The position numbers were made by a program, and so were the translations under genes. Positions 19,236-29,802 of a stretch of 64,000 bases of DNA are shown in pieces. The notes beneath the pieces are model-generated. The model saw nothing but the letters and a program-made list of their open reading frames with translations. It had not been told where the DNA came from and ran no database searches. The stretch's first letter is position 1. Every line of letters begins with the position of its first letter. Source of the DNA: Roseateles terrae (lineage in GTDB: Bacteria; Pseudomonadota; Gammaproteobacteria; Burkholderiales; Burkholderiaceae_C); NCBI RefSeq assembly GCF_014192155.1, contig NZ_JACHXO010000008.1, positions 271,931-335,930 on the forward strand. Reading direction: 5' to 3'.

Positions 19236-21353
19236 TCAGGTCGAGCGCCGTTGCAGCTTGGCGCCGAAGCGTGCCGGGTCCAGAAGGTCCACCAGATCCG
19301 CCTCCAGCGGCAGCGGCTCGCCGGTAATCTGCGCAGCGACCAGCTCGCCGCACAGCGTGGCCCAGGTGATGCCGCGTGAAGCGAGCCCGCCACACACCAT
19401 CAGCCCCGCATGCCGCGGCCAGAACCGCGCCTGCTCGGCCCGCTGGCCGGGCACGCTGCAGGGCAGGGCGCCGACAATCGGCAGACGGTCCGGCACGAGG
19501 CTGCGCCAGCCGACCCGGCCCATCACTGGCAGACGGCCGTCCTGCGCAGCTTGCGACGGGCTCACGCCATCCAGCTGCAGGCCGGGCAGCAATTGCCCCA
19601 GGCGCTGAAGGTTCTGGATCTGGTCCTGAATGCGTAGCGTCGGATCTGCGTCGCCGGCATCGGCACTGGCGCCAAAGGCCAGACGACCATCCGGCAGCGC
19701 GAGTGCATAGCCCACGCCAGCGACCGGCAAGACCGGGGTCACGGATGCCGTGCCCGGCGCCACCAGGCTCAGCTGCCCGCGCTGCGAGACCCAGGGCCAT
19801 GCAGGACCCGCCAGCCACGGCGCCGCCAGGGCCTCGTTCGCGGTGCCTGCGGCCAGGACCACGGCGTCCGCTTCGGCAAGCACGCGTCCGTCCGCATCCA
19901 GTGCCCGCCAGCATGACGCGGACGGGCCCGGGGAGGGCAGGACGGCGCCACCTGCGCCACCTGCGCCACTCGCGCCGCTTGCGCCGCGGGTGCCGAGGAT
20001 GCCACCTGCTTCGGAGATCGCGGAATCGCCGCCAGAAGCCACCCGCTGCAATGCCGCGACTCGCGCACCTGTCACAGGCTGTGCGTGCGCTTCCCTCAGC
20101 CAGGTCGCCACCAGGGCCGCAGGCGACACCGCGCCGCCGCCCGGGAAGCACCAGGCCGGCTGCGACAGCGGCAGCCCCGCCAGGCGCGACGCCTCAGTCG
20201 CAGACAGCGCCTGGACATATTGCGCCGGCAGACCGGTCCTGGCCAGCAGCGCCTGCATGATCTCCAGAGCCTGCTGAGCCTGCGGATTCAGCAGCGCCTG
20301 CATTTGGGCCGCTGGCCCCCCTTCACGCTCGACGCGCAACAAGCCCCATTGCAACCACGGCAGGTCGGCCTGCACCCGTTGGAGCTCCCGTTCCGTCGCG
20401 AGTGCTGCGGTCCGGTTGAACCGTGCATGCGGCCCATCATCCGGATGGAGGGTGCCGTGGAACAGGCCGCCGGGATTTCCGGACGCCTGTCCGGCCGGCC
20501 CGCCGCCCGCCTCCAGCACCGTGCAGGTCAGCCCGCGGCGGCGCAAGGCACGTGCGCAGGCAGCGCCTGCCAACCCGGCGCCGATGACGAGCACCTGCCG
20601 CGCCTGAGGCGCCGCCGCCAGCCGACCCGGCGCCACTGGCGGCCGGTGGCGCGGCGCAAACCGTGCGGTCGTCATTTCGCGGCGTCGGGCGAATCCCGGG
20701 TCCAGACGAACCTCAAAACCCGCCGCCGTCAGCCCATCCAGCAGCCGACGCGCCAGACACCAGGTCGCGACGGTGGCATCCGGCGCCGCCAGCCGGCTCA
20801 TCTGCTTGAAGATCTCCGGCACCCAGAGGTCCGGATTCTTCGACGGCGCAAAGCCGTCCAGATAAAACGCGTCCACTTGCGCCACGAGTGAAGGCAGCCA
20901 TTCCAGCGCATCCCCCAGCGCCAGCATCAGCCGCACCTGACCACCGTCAAAGTCCAGCGTGTGCAGGTTGGGGGTGAGCGGCGGCCAGGCGTCGATCAGT
21001 GCCCGCGCCAGCTCCGGCTCCGGCGATGCAGCCTGGGCACGCGCCAGGTCCTCGCGTCTTAGCGGATGCTTCTCGAGGCTGATGAAGATGAGCCGGTCGC
21101 AGCGCGCCGGATCGGCCCGCCAGGCGGCCCAGGTCGCGAGGAAGTTGGTCCCCAGGCCAAAGCCGGTTTCCAGCACCACAAAGCGGGTGCGCCCGGACCA
21201 TCGAGCCGGCAGCTGATTGCCGCCCAGGAACACATGGTGGGCCTGGCCGTAGGCGCCGGAGGGGGTGTGATAGTGGTCGCCGTAGGTAGGCGAGAGCGGA
21301 GCGCGGGCGTCAGAGAAATCGACGACAGCTGGAATGATGGGCGCGGTCTTCAT
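19236..21353 (-). CDS. mnmC: bifunctional tRNA 5-methylaminomethyl-2-thiouridine synthase MnmC
   Basis: A 705-residue two-domain enzyme finishing the mnm5s2U wobble modification of tRNA. The start at ATG 21353 (MKTAPIIPAVVDF) excludes a repeat-derived upstream extension. Residues 1-240 are the MnmC2 methyltransferase (ETGFGLGTNFLATW SAM loop, DAFYLDGFAPSKNPDLW). From about residue 250 the FAD-dependent MnmC1 oxidoreductase begins with VLVIGAGLAGAACARAL and closes with CGGLASRGITWAT. A Gly/Ala/Ser-rich low-complexity insert (TRGASGASGAGGAGGAV) lies in the oxidase half near residue 480 and is not a family feature. Confidence 0.93.
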   Translation of the reverse strand: MKTAPIIPAVVDFSDARAPLSPTYGDHYHTPSGAYGQAHHVFLGGNQLPARWSGRTRFVVLETGFGLGTNFLATWAAWRADPARCDRLIFISLEKHPLRREDLARAQAASPEPELARALIDAWPPLTPNLHTLDFDGGQVRLMLALGDALEWLPSLVAQVDAFYLDGFAPSKNPDLWVPEIFKQMSRLAAPDATVATWCLARRLLDGLTAAGFEVRLDPGFARRREMTTARFAPRHRPPVAPGRLAAAPQARQVLVIGAGLAGAACARALRRRGLTCTVLEAGGGPAGQASGNPGGLFHGTLHPDDGPHARFNRTAALATERELQRVQADLPWLQWGLLRVEREGGPAAQMQALLNPQAQQALEIMQALLARTGLPAQYVQALSATEASRLAGLPLSQPAWCFPGGGAVSPAALVATWLREAHAQPVTGARVAALQRVASGGDSAISEAGGILGTRGASGASGAGGAGGAVLPSPGPSASCWRALDADGRVLAEADAVVLAAGTANEALAAPWLAGPAWPWVSQRGQLSLVAPGTASVTPVLPVAGVGYALALPDGRLAFGASADAGDADPTLRIQDQIQNLQRLGQLLPGLQLDGVSPSQAAQDGRLPVMGRVGWRSLVPDRLPIVGALPCSVPGQRAEQARFWPRHAGLMVCGGLASRGITWATLCGELVAAQITGEPLPLEADLVDLLDPARFGAKLQRRST

Positions 21354-21373
21354 GGCGAGGCCCGAAGTATGCC

Positions 21374-21449
21374 GCGCAAAGCGTCGGGCAATGGGTCGCG
21401 CAGAGGGTCGCGCAATGGGTCGCGCAAGGGATCGCGCAAAGGGTCCTGC
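21374..21449. repeat. 12-bp tandem repeat upstream of mnmC
   Basis: About six imperfect 12-bp units of consensus GGGTCGCGCAAT-like sequence lie directly 5' of the mnmC start, between its ATG and the rhlE 3' end. Any reading frame through it gives a four-residue Arg/Ser/Gly or Ala-Arg-Pro repeat, but no gene is supported here. It would lie in the mnmC promoter or leader. Confidence 0.7.
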
Positions 21450-21605
21450 ACCTTGCCGCGTGCATTCCGGTGAACGAGCCCACGGCCGGAAATGCAACCG
21501 GCCCATGAAGGGCCGGGGAGGGACAGCAGGCCAGGACGGACCCGGCCAGCCATCAGAAGCGAGCGATCCCGGTGCACGGCCGGAATCGACGGATCGGCTG
21601 GCCGA

Positions 21606-23243
<1,638 letters not shown>

Positions 23244-23770
23244 AAGGCTGCTTTGTTGTGGTGCCCACGCGGGGATGCCGTGCGGGACTTGTGCAGCACA
23301 CCGTCCGGTGAGGAGGTGCCAGTCTTCGGCTGCTGTGGAGATGGCTGTGAAGAGAGGTCAGGGCGACTTCTGCCTCATGGGGCAGGCTGGCCTTGGACAG
23401 CACTCAATACATCGGGCCGCGGCAAGACTGTGGCCGCGGCGTTGGTTCGTATTGTAGCCGAGGCACGCCCCACCTCCGGAGGGAGCAAGACCCCCTTGGC
23501 AGGATGTGCGAGTAGCAACTTCAGGCCTTCCCCCACCTCGTGGGGACCTGTGCAAACCGTGGGCACACCCTCTGCGGGACGACTGCAAAAAGTCTGCAAA
23601 TCGCCCGGAATAACAGGCGCAGATCGCTCGAATTTGTCGGCGGACGCGGTCGTGTATCAGGCTCGTAAAGCGAGGGTAAAAAGCACTGGGAGACCGGCCC
23701 AGTTCCGCCTCTAAAGACGATTCTGTCGGCATAGTCTTGCCGCAGTCACCACTTGTGCCCCCGTCCCACA
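23244..23770. other. 527-bp intergenic region between rhlE and a response regulator gene
   Basis: Divergent promoter region with no convincing gene; short frames here look like shadows. GCCGCGGC occurs twice with a 9-base gap near 23418-23442; each copy is self-palindromic, so the pair can form a hairpin, but no U-tract follows. The length would allow a long rhlE 5' leader, as seen for cold-regulated helicase genes elsewhere, but nothing in the bases proves this. Confidence 0.5.
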
Positions 23771-24478
23771 ATGAGTTCTCCCTTCCCTGATCCCGCCATC
23801 GGCACCCACCTGCTGCTGTTGGACCCGGACAGCCATGCTCGGCTGCGTTGTGCCGCCTTGCTACGGGCGTGGGGATATCGCGTCACGGACAGCAGTGAAC
23901 CTGCGCTGCTGGACCGCATTCCTTTACTACCGGTAGACCTGTGTTTGCTGGATCCCAGCGATGCCCGTGAGGCCGGCTGGTCGGCACTGACGCGCCTGCG
24001 TCAGCGGTCCCGCCTGCCGGTGATCGTGTTGCTGCAACATGACAGCACGCTGGAGCGGGTGCTGGCCCTGGAACGCGGCGCCGATGCGGTGGCACCCAAG
24101 GACGGCGAACCGCGCGAGCTGCAGGCCCGCATCAAGTCGTTGCTGCGTCCCCGCGAAGGCGATCCCACAGAAGTGCTGATGTTCGGCCGCTTCAAGCTTG
24201 AACCGATGACGCGCCGCCTGTCCGGTCCGGGCGGCTTCTGCGTGGTGCTGTCGCAGAGTGAATACAAGCTGCTGCGCGCCTTCCTGGAGCGCCCGCATAG
24301 CGTGTTGCAGCGGCAGGAGCTGCTGCACCTGGCGCGCGGGGACGGCGTCACGGCGCTGGAGCGAAGCGTCGATCTGATGGTCTCGCGCCTGCGCCAGAAG
24401 CTCAATGACGATCCCAGCTCGCCACTGATCCGCACCGTGCGCGGCGTCGGTTACCTTTTCGATCCGCCACTACGCTGA
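23771..24478 (+). CDS. OmpR-family response regulator, degenerate receiver
   Basis: A 235-residue two-domain regulator. The receiver half (HLLLLDPDSHARLRCAALL) keeps the phospho-acceptor Asp (DLCLLDPSD) and a Lys (ADAVAPKDG). However, the Thr/Ser after beta-4 is replaced (VIVLLQHD where VIxLTA is usual), and one of the acidic-pair residues is Pro. The C-terminal winged helix is well kept: LSQSEYKLLRAFLERPHSVLQRQEL, ERSVDLMVSRLRQKL and IRTVRGVGYLF. No histidine kinase gene is adjacent, so it is an orphan. Phosphorylation-independent control is possible. Confidence 0.88.
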   Translation: MSSPFPDPAIGTHLLLLDPDSHARLRCAALLRAWGYRVTDSSEPALLDRIPLLPVDLCLLDPSDAREAGWSALTRLRQRSRLPVIVLLQHDSTLERVLALERGADAVAPKDGEPRELQARIKSLLRPREGDPTEVLMFGRFKLEPMTRRLSGPGGFCVVLSQSEYKLLRAFLERPHSVLQRQELLHLARGDGVTALERSVDLMVSRLRQKLNDDPSSPLIRTVRGVGYLFDPPLR

Positions 24479-24492
24479 CGGCCGCGGAGGGG

Positions 24493-26583
24493 TCAGCCGT
24501 TCAGCGCCCGCTCGATGAAGTCCCGCGGCACCTTGGGCTTGGACACCCGTACGCTGAACCAGCGCCGCACGTCCTGCTCCAGCCCGATGCCGTGCATGAA
24601 GTTGTAGAGCGCCTTCTTCAGGGCGTCGCCCATCGCGTCGTGGTCGGTCCCGGTCGGGTCGACAAAACCGACATCGTTCTTGGCAAACGGGGCGGGCGGC
24701 AGCGGCAGCAGCTCCACGCCGAAAGCCTCGGGATTCTTGCCCACCGGTGAATGCACCGTGCAGGCGAAGCGGTGGAAAAAGCCGCTCTGGATGCAGCCGT
24801 TCTCAAACAGCTGCCGCACATATTCCAGCGCATCCACCGTGTCCTGCACCGTCTGGGTGGGGAATCCGTACATCAGATAGGCATGCACCAGGATGCCGGA
24901 TTCGGTGAAGGCACGGGTCACCCGCGCCACCTGCTCCACCGACACGCCCTTCTGCATCAGCTTCAGCAGACGGTCGGAGGCCACCTCCAGGCCGCCGCTG
25001 ATGGCAATGCAGCCGCTGTCCGCCAGCAATTGGCAGAGCTCGGGCGTGAAGGTCTTTTCAAAGCGCACATTGCCCCACCAGCTGATGGAGACGCCGCGGT
25101 CGATCAGTTCCTGCGCCAGCGCCCGCAACACCTTCGGCGGTGCGGCTTCGTCCACGAAATGGAAGCCGGTCTGGCCGGTTTCCTTCACGATGGCTTCGAT
25201 GCGGTCCACCAGCGTCTTGGCGGAGGCGGCTTCGTAGCGGGAGATGTAGTCCAGCGTGATGTCGCAGAAGCTGCACTTCTTCCAGTAGCAGCCGTGGGCC
25301 ACCGTCAGCTTGTTCCAGCGGCCGTCGCTCCAGAGCCGGTTCATCGGATTGAGCATGTCCAGCAGGGACAGATAGCTGCCCAGCGGCAGGCCGTCCCAGG
25401 TGGGCGTGCCGACGTCCTCGAAGGGCACGTCAGGTTCGGCGAAGTTGATGTAGCGGACGAAGGCGTTGGCGCTGCTGGTCCCGTTGCCGGTGTCGCCGCC
25501 GACCCCGCCGACCCCGCCGACCCCGTTGCTGGCCTTGGTCACGACGTCCTGTTCGTTGCCGGTGCTGGCGTCGGCGGGGGCGTCAGCCACGGTCGGCACG
25601 TCGCCCCCGTCAGCTGTCGCGTGCGGAATGGCGCCGAGAGGTGCGTCGTCCTTCGACTGCCGCACGAAGGTCCGCACCAGCCGTTGCCGCCCGCGCTTGC
25701 CCGCCAGATGTTCCAGCAACGCCAGCAGCGGGCGTTCACCTGCATCCAGCGTCACATAGTCGACGTAATCAAACAGCCGCGTTTCGGTCAGCTCCCGCAG
25801 CTCGGTGTTCACAAAACCGCCGCCCAGCACCACCGGTACATGAGGCCGCACCCGCTTGATCGTCTGGCCGATGCGCAGCGCTGCATACACTGCACCCGGG
25901 AAGGGCACCGACAGCAGCACCACATCCGGTTGTTCAGCGTCGAGGGCTTCCAGCGTCAGCTGCTCCAGCAGCTGGTCCACCAGATTGGGCGGCGCGGACA
26001 ACGCATCGTGCAACGGGTCAAAGGTCGGCTGGCTGGTGGCCAGCTGCTCGGCATACCGCACGAATTCAAACCGTGCATCCACCGACTCGCGCAGCACATC
26101 CGCCAGGTCATTCAGGTAGAGCGTCGCCAGGTGTCGCGCCCGGTCCTGCAGCCCCAGCGCCCCGAACGCCCAGGCCAGCGGATCTTCCCCTTCCTCGGAC
26201 ACATACACGTCCAGCGACTGGAACCGCGCCCCTTCCGGCAGAAAGCCGCGGGTGTTGATGCGGTGGGCCAGCGTGGTGTCGCGTCCCTGCAGGAAAGCGA
26301 TCGTGGCGGAAATCGTGGAAAAGTACCGGTCGAAGTTGCCTGCGAAGTGGGTCGAGGCCGGTCCGCGATCCTGCGCGGGAATGGCCTGCACCGCCGCCAG
26401 GACCTGCTGCAGCCCCTCGCGTGAGAACAGCCGCAGCACCAGCGCCAGCGCCAGGTCACGCTGGGTGGCGGTCACCCCGCGCGAGCGCAGGAAGCCCGTC
26501 AGATAGGCGGTGGAGGGGTAAGGCGTGTTGAGCTGCGTCATCGGCGGGATGAGCGACAGCACGCGAAGGGACGACACGGACAT
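24493..26583 (-). CDS. B12-binding domain radical SAM protein
   Basis: A 696-residue cytosolic protein from ATG 26583 (MSVSSLRVLSLIPPMTQLNTPYPSTAY), a start typical of this family. The N-terminal third includes a cobalamin-binding-like Rossmann region (DVVLLSVPFPGAVYAALRIGQTI, VVLGGGFVNTELREL). The radical SAM core has the cluster cysteines in AHGCYWKKCSFCDITLDYI, followed by GFHFVDEAAPPKVLRAL and AISGGLEVASDRLLKLM. The reaction is not known. A Gly/Val repeat (NGVGGVGGVGGD) from a 9-bp tandem repeat interrupts the linker around residue 375. Its promoter must lie in or beyond the HU terminator immediately upstream. Confidence 0.85.
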   Translation of the reverse strand: MSVSSLRVLSLIPPMTQLNTPYPSTAYLTGFLRSRGVTATQRDLALALVLRLFSREGLQQVLAAVQAIPAQDRGPASTHFAGNFDRYFSTISATIAFLQGRDTTLAHRINTRGFLPEGARFQSLDVYVSEEGEDPLAWAFGALGLQDRARHLATLYLNDLADVLRESVDARFEFVRYAEQLATSQPTFDPLHDALSAPPNLVDQLLEQLTLEALDAEQPDVVLLSVPFPGAVYAALRIGQTIKRVRPHVPVVLGGGFVNTELRELTETRLFDYVDYVTLDAGERPLLALLEHLAGKRGRQRLVRTFVRQSKDDAPLGAIPHATADGGDVPTVADAPADASTGNEQDVVTKASNGVGGVGGVGGDTGNGTSSANAFVRYINFAEPDVPFEDVGTPTWDGLPLGSYLSLLDMLNPMNRLWSDGRWNKLTVAHGCYWKKCSFCDITLDYISRYEAASAKTLVDRIEAIVKETGQTGFHFVDEAAPPKVLRALAQELIDRGVSISWWGNVRFEKTFTPELCQLLADSGCIAISGGLEVASDRLLKLMQKGVSVEQVARVTRAFTESGILVHAYLMYGFPTQTVQDTVDALEYVRQLFENGCIQSGFFHRFACTVHSPVGKNPEAFGVELLPLPPAPFAKNDVGFVDPTGTDHDAMGDALKKALYNFMHGIGLEQDVRRWFSVRVSKPKVPRDFIERALNG

Positions 26584-26600
26584 GCAGCAACTGTAGAAGC

Positions 26601-26631
26601 AAAAAAACAAACCCGGCGAAAGCCGGGTTTG
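26601..26631 (-). terminator. intrinsic terminator of the HU gene
   Basis: CAAACCCGGC (26608-26617) and GCCGGGTTTG (26622-26631) form a perfect 10-bp stem with a stable GAAA/TTTC tetraloop. On the minus strand it is followed by seven T residues (26607-26601). It sits 45 bp after the HU stop and just before the radical SAM gene start. Confidence 0.92.
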
Positions 26632-26675
26632 CGGGAAGGCCACGCAGGGCCTTCAGCAGACGAATGCTGCCGGAA

Positions 26676-27020
26676 TTACTTCTTGGCGGCCTTCTTGGCG
26701 GCGGGCTTGGCGGCCGGCTTGGCAGCAGCCTTGCGGGCAGCAGCCTTCGGATCCACGGCGGCCTTGAAGCCAGCGCCCGGGGTGAACTTCGGCAGCTTGG
26801 CGGCAGCGATCTTGATCTTGTCGCCGGTGCTGGGGTTCACGCCGGTACGGGCGGCACGAGCGTGCTGCTTGAAGGAGCCGAAGCCCGGGATGGACACTTG
26901 GCCACCCTTCTTCACCGTAGTGACCACGGCGTCCAGCAGCGTTTCCAGGATGCGGCCGGCTTCGGCCTTGGTCAGTTCGTGCTTGGAAGCCAGGTGTTCG
27001 ATCAGTTCGGTCTTGTTCAT
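26676..27020 (-). CDS. HU family DNA-binding protein with Lys/Ala tail
   Basis: A 114-residue nucleoid protein. Residues 1-90 are a normal HU fold: MNKTELIEHLASKHELTKAE, then TVKKGGQVSIPGFGSFKQHARAARTG (beta-arm base) and KIAAAKLPKFTPGAGFK. The last 25 residues are a Lys/Ala/Pro tail (AAARKAAAKPAAKPAAKKAAKK), like the histone H1-type extensions of HU-related proteins in some beta-proteobacteria. It should bind and bend DNA without sequence preference. Monocistronic, with a strong terminator. A short dyad (CCGGCG/CGCCGG) lies in its leader near 27047-27061. Confidence 0.93.
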   Translation of the reverse strand: MNKTELIEHLASKHELTKAEAGRILETLLDAVVTTVKKGGQVSIPGFGSFKQHARAARTGVNPSTGDKIKIAAAKLPKFTPGAGFKAAVDPKAAARKAAAKPAAKPAAKKAAKK

Positions 27021-27270
27021 TCGATTGACTCTTGCAAGTTAAGCCCGGCGTGTCGCCGGACGCCGCGTATTGTGCGCGAGAAATCACCAGTGCAACTGCG
27101 GGTTGCCCCGCAAATGCACGAGGAAAGCTCGCGGAAAGCACGATCGAAGCACGATGAAATCGCACATCCGGGGCCAGGTCTTGAGGAATCCCCGTGTTGA
27201 TCGGGGTTTGCGACGATTCGTCAGCGAGTGAAACCATCCCGCGCCGTGTGCCCCGACAGACGCGCCGCCG

Positions 27271-27822
27271 CTACACCAGCAGTCGGTGGACGAGGTCCGG
27301 CGTGCTCGCTGCGCCATATTTCTTCATCAGGCGGGCCCGGTAGACGTCCACCGTCCGCGGGCTGACGCCCAGCTTGCGGCCGATCAGCTTGCTGGTCAGC
27401 CCCTCGATCAGCAGCGCGGCGATCTCCCGTTCCCGCGGCGTCAGTTCCGCCTTGAGCTGTCGCCGCGCGGACAGGTCCTCGAAACTCCAGATGCCGCTGG
27501 CATGCGGCTGGGCCGGGTCCAGCGCCCGTCCCGAGACGTGACACCAGAACAGCTCACCGGCGCGCGGCCCGCCCACACGCTTCATCACCCGTTCGTCGGC
27601 GTAATAGCCGTTGGCATCGAGACTGGCGAGGATGCGCTCGCCGGTGCGCTCGAATTCCACCGGGCTCGGATAGAGCAGGGCGAAGCTGTGGCCGATGAGC
27701 TGGTCGCGTTCGGCCCCGAAGATGGCCAGCAACTGGCGGTTGCAATCCCGGATCAGGCGGTGTTCAGAGATCACCAGGCCAATGGGCGCCTGGTCGAAGG
27801 CAGTACGGTAGTCCAGCGGCAT
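27271..27822 (-). CDS. PAS-LuxR family transcriptional regulator
   Basis: A 183-residue regulator. The N-terminal PAS domain (TAFDQAPIGLVISEHRLIRDCNRQLLAIFG) runs to about residue 120. The LuxR/NarL helix-turn-helix follows: LTPREREIAALLIEGLTSKLIGRKLGVSPRTVDVYRARLMKKYG. There is no receiver domain, so the signal is probably a small ligand or redox state sensed by PAS. It starts two bases after the stop of the thioesterase gene, so both form one operon. That operon diverges from scoAB and may regulate it. Confidence 0.88.
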   Translation of the reverse strand: MPLDYRTAFDQAPIGLVISEHRLIRDCNRQLLAIFGAERDQLIGHSFALLYPSPVEFERTGERILASLDANGYYADERVMKRVGGPRAGELFWCHVSGRALDPAQPHASGIWSFEDLSARRQLKAELTPREREIAALLIEGLTSKLIGRKLGVSPRTVDVYRARLMKKYGAASTPDLVHRLLV

Positions 27823-27824
27823 GC

Positions 27825-28238
27825 TCAGGTGGAAAGCAGGGCATAGGTGGTAGTGGCCTGGACGGCCAGGCGGTCCTGATCGTCCAGCAGGTCGATCTGT
27901 CCAAAGGCCAGCTGGCGGCCCTGGCGCAGCAGCCGTGCGTCGATTCGCAACTCGCTGCCAGTGACCGGTCGCAGGAAGGTCGTTTGCAATTGCACGGTGG
28001 TCATGGGCCGGAATTCCCCCAGTTCGCTCATCATCAGCAGCACCATGGCGGTGTCAGCGGCGGCCATGCTGGCCTGACCGCAGAGCACGCCGCCGCCGTG
28101 GATGAGATCGGGGGTCAGCGGCATCGTCAGGCGCAGTCGCCCCGGCTCGGCATGGACGGGTTGCACTCGCAATGCGAGGATCCAGGGCGCAAAGATGCGG
28201 GGCATCTGCTGCTGCAGGGCGTCCAGGCTGATCGGCAT
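27825..28238 (-). CDS. PaaI-family hotdog thioesterase
   Basis: A 137-residue single hotdog-fold protein. LTPDLIHGGGVLCGQASMAAADTAMVLLM is the central helix with the conserved G-G-x-x-x-x-x-D-like pattern. TTVQLQTTFLRPVTGSELRIDARLLRQGRQLAFGQIDLLDDQDRLAVQATTTYAL is the remaining sheet. It should hydrolyse acyl-CoA thioesters. First gene of a two-gene operon with the PAS-LuxR regulator. Divergent from the CoA-transferase genes, which suggests a shared role in acyl-CoA or ketone-body catabolism. Confidence 0.85.
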   Translation of the reverse strand: MPISLDALQQQMPRIFAPWILALRVQPVHAEPGRLRLTMPLTPDLIHGGGVLCGQASMAAADTAMVLLMMSELGEFRPMTTVQLQTTFLRPVTGSELRIDARLLRQGRQLAFGQIDLLDDQDRLAVQATTTYALLST

Positions 28239-28269
28239 CGGGTCCTCGCGGCGGTCGGGTTAGTCAATT

Positions 28270-28300
28270 CTACGTACCCGCTACTTAAGCGCTTACGTAG
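28270..28300. promoter_or_regulatory. 31-bp dyad operator candidate between thioesterase and scoA
   Basis: CTACGTA (28270-28276) and TACGTAG (28294-28300) are perfect inverted arms, with a second inner pair CGCT/AGCG. The dyad sits between the divergent thioesterase-regulator and scoAB operons, in an unusually AT-rich stretch. The nearby PAS-LuxR protein is the natural candidate to bind it, though this is inferred. Confidence 0.55.
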
Positions 28301-28363
28301 TACGCTTTTTCAAGGGGAACCTCTGCATCACTCCCGCGAAGCGGAGTCAACAGGAGACATTGG

Positions 28364-29065
28364 ATGAACAAGCTTTATCCCAGCGCCGCGGCGGCGCTGG
28401 ACGGCATCGTGCGCGACGGCCAGTTGATGGCCGTGGGTGGATTCGGTCTGTGCGGCATTCCTGAAGCGCTGATCGCGGCGCTGCGGGACAGCGGCGTCAA
28501 GGATCTGACCGTGATTTCCAACAATGCGGGCGTTGATGGCTTTGGCCTGGGCCAATTGCTGGAGACGCGGCAGATCCGCAAGATGATTTCCAGCTATGTC
28601 GGCGAGAACAAGGAATTCGAGCGCCAGTACCTGGCGGGCGAGCTGGAGCTGGAATTCACGCCGCAAGGCACGCTGGCCGAGAAGCTCCGGGCGGGCGGTG
28701 CCGGCATTCCGGCTTTCTTCACTCGCACCGGCGTGGGCACGCTCGTGGCCGAGGGCAAGGAAATCCGCGAATTCGACGGCCATGCCTATGTGATGGAGCG
28801 GGCGCTGAATCCCGATGTGGCGCTGGTCAAGGCGCATGTGGCGGACAAGAGCGGCAACCTGATCTTCCGCCGCACCGCCCGCAACTTCAATCCGGCCTGC
28901 GCCATGGCCGGCAAGCTGACGGTGGTGGAGGTGGAGCAGGTGGTGGAAGTGGGCGACCTGGATCCGGACGCCATTCATCTGCCCGGCATCTACGTGCATC
29001 GCATCGTGCACAACCCGACGCCGGAAAAGCGCATTGAAAAGCGCACCATCCGCCCTGCCGCCTGA
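28364..29065 (+). CDS. scoA: succinyl-CoA:3-ketoacid CoA-transferase subunit A
   Basis: A 233-residue alpha subunit that transfers CoA from succinyl-CoA to acetoacetate. AGGAGA precedes ATG 28364. The order [61 protein letters not shown] and [19 protein letters not shown] is that of the SCOT A subunit. The C-terminus ([23 protein letters not shown]) is complete. It forms a heteromeric enzyme with ScoB, encoded 10 bp downstream, and feeds ketone bodies and polyhydroxybutyrate breakdown products into acetyl-CoA. Confidence 0.95.
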   Translation: MNKLYPSAAAALDGIVRDGQLMAVGGFGLCGIPEALIAALRDSGVKDLTVISNNAGVDGFGLGQLLETRQIRKMISSYVGENKEFERQYLAGELELEFTPQGTLAEKLRAGGAGIPAFFTRTGVGTLVAEGKEIREFDGHAYVMERALNPDVALVKAHVADKSGNLIFRRTARNFNPACAMAGKLTVVEVEQVVEVGDLDPDAIHLPGIYVHRIVHNPTPEKRIEKRTIRPAA

Positions 29066-29075
29066 GGAGATCAAC

Positions 29076-29714
29076 ATGCCCTGGACCCAAGACCAGATGG
29101 CGGCTCGCGCCGCCGAAGAACTGCAAGACGGCTTCTATGTGAATCTCGGCATCGGCATTCCGACGCTGGTGGCCAACTTCGTGCCGGCCGACAAGGAAGT
29201 CTGGCTGCAGAGTGAAAACGGCATGCTGGGCATTGGCCCCTTCCCGACGGAGGAAGAGGTGGATGCCGACCTGATCAATGCCGGCAAGCAGACAGTGACC
29301 ACCATCCCTGGCAGCTCGATCTTCGGCAGCCATGACAGCTTCGCCATGATTCGCGGCGGCAAGATCAACCTGTCCATCCTCGGCGCGATGCAGGTGAGCG
29401 AGAAGGGCGACCTGGCCAACTGGATGATTCCCGGCAAGATGGTCAAAGGCATGGGCGGCGCCATGGACCTGGTGGCCGGCGTGCCGCGTGTCATCGTGCT
29501 GATGGAGCATGTGGCCCGCAAGAAGGACGGCACGGAAGACCTGAAGATCATTCCGTCCTGCACGCTGCCGCTGACTGGCGTGGGGGTGGTGAACCGCATC
29601 ATCACCGACCTGGCCGTCATGGATGTCACCCCGGAAGGCCTGAAGCTGGTGGAACTCGCCCCGGGTGTCACCCGCGAGTTCGTGCAGAGCAAGACGGGTG
29701 TGCCGTTGCAGTAA
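29076..29714 (+). CDS. scoB: succinyl-CoA:3-ketoacid CoA-transferase subunit B
   Basis: A 212-residue beta subunit from ATG 29076, with GAGGAG just before it. The catalytic Glu lies in [15 protein letters not shown], which forms the glutamyl-CoA intermediate. [40 protein letters not shown] and [15 protein letters not shown] are standard. It completes the enzyme with ScoA. A strong terminator follows 46 bp after the stop. Confidence 0.95.
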   Translation: MPWTQDQMAARAAEELQDGFYVNLGIGIPTLVANFVPADKEVWLQSENGMLGIGPFPTEEEVDADLINAGKQTVTTIPGSSIFGSHDSFAMIRGGKINLSILGAMQVSEKGDLANWMIPGKMVKGMGGAMDLVAGVPRVIVLMEHVARKKDGTEDLKIIPSCTLPLTGVGVVNRIITDLAVMDVTPEGLKLVELAPGVTREFVQSKTGVPLQ

Positions 29715-29760
29715 GCCGTCTCTGACCTGGCTTTGACCAGGCCTCTCTGCACGCCAGATT

Positions 29761-29802
29761 CCGCGGCCCCAGCGACACAGCGCGCTGGGGCCGCGGTGTT
29801 TT
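29761..29802 (+). terminator. intrinsic terminator after scoB
   Basis: CCGCGGCCCCAGCG (29761-29774) pairs perfectly with CGCTGGGGCCGCGG (29783-29796), a 14-bp GC-rich stem with an 8-base loop, followed by TGTTTTC. The U-tract is short but the stem is very strong. Confidence 0.8.

Noticed and set aside
19066..20151. Minus-strand open frame through the 8-bp repeat array into mnmC
   Set aside because: Different frame from mnmC and Ser/Ala/Gln repeats derive from the array only.
23418..23442. Transcription terminator made of two GCCGCGGC copies
   Set aside because: The hairpin is possible but there is no T-tract on either strand and it lies in a divergent promoter region.
24751..26424. 557-codon open frame opposite the radical SAM gene
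   Set aside because: Antisense shadow; no motif, and the minus strand has the radical SAM cysteines.
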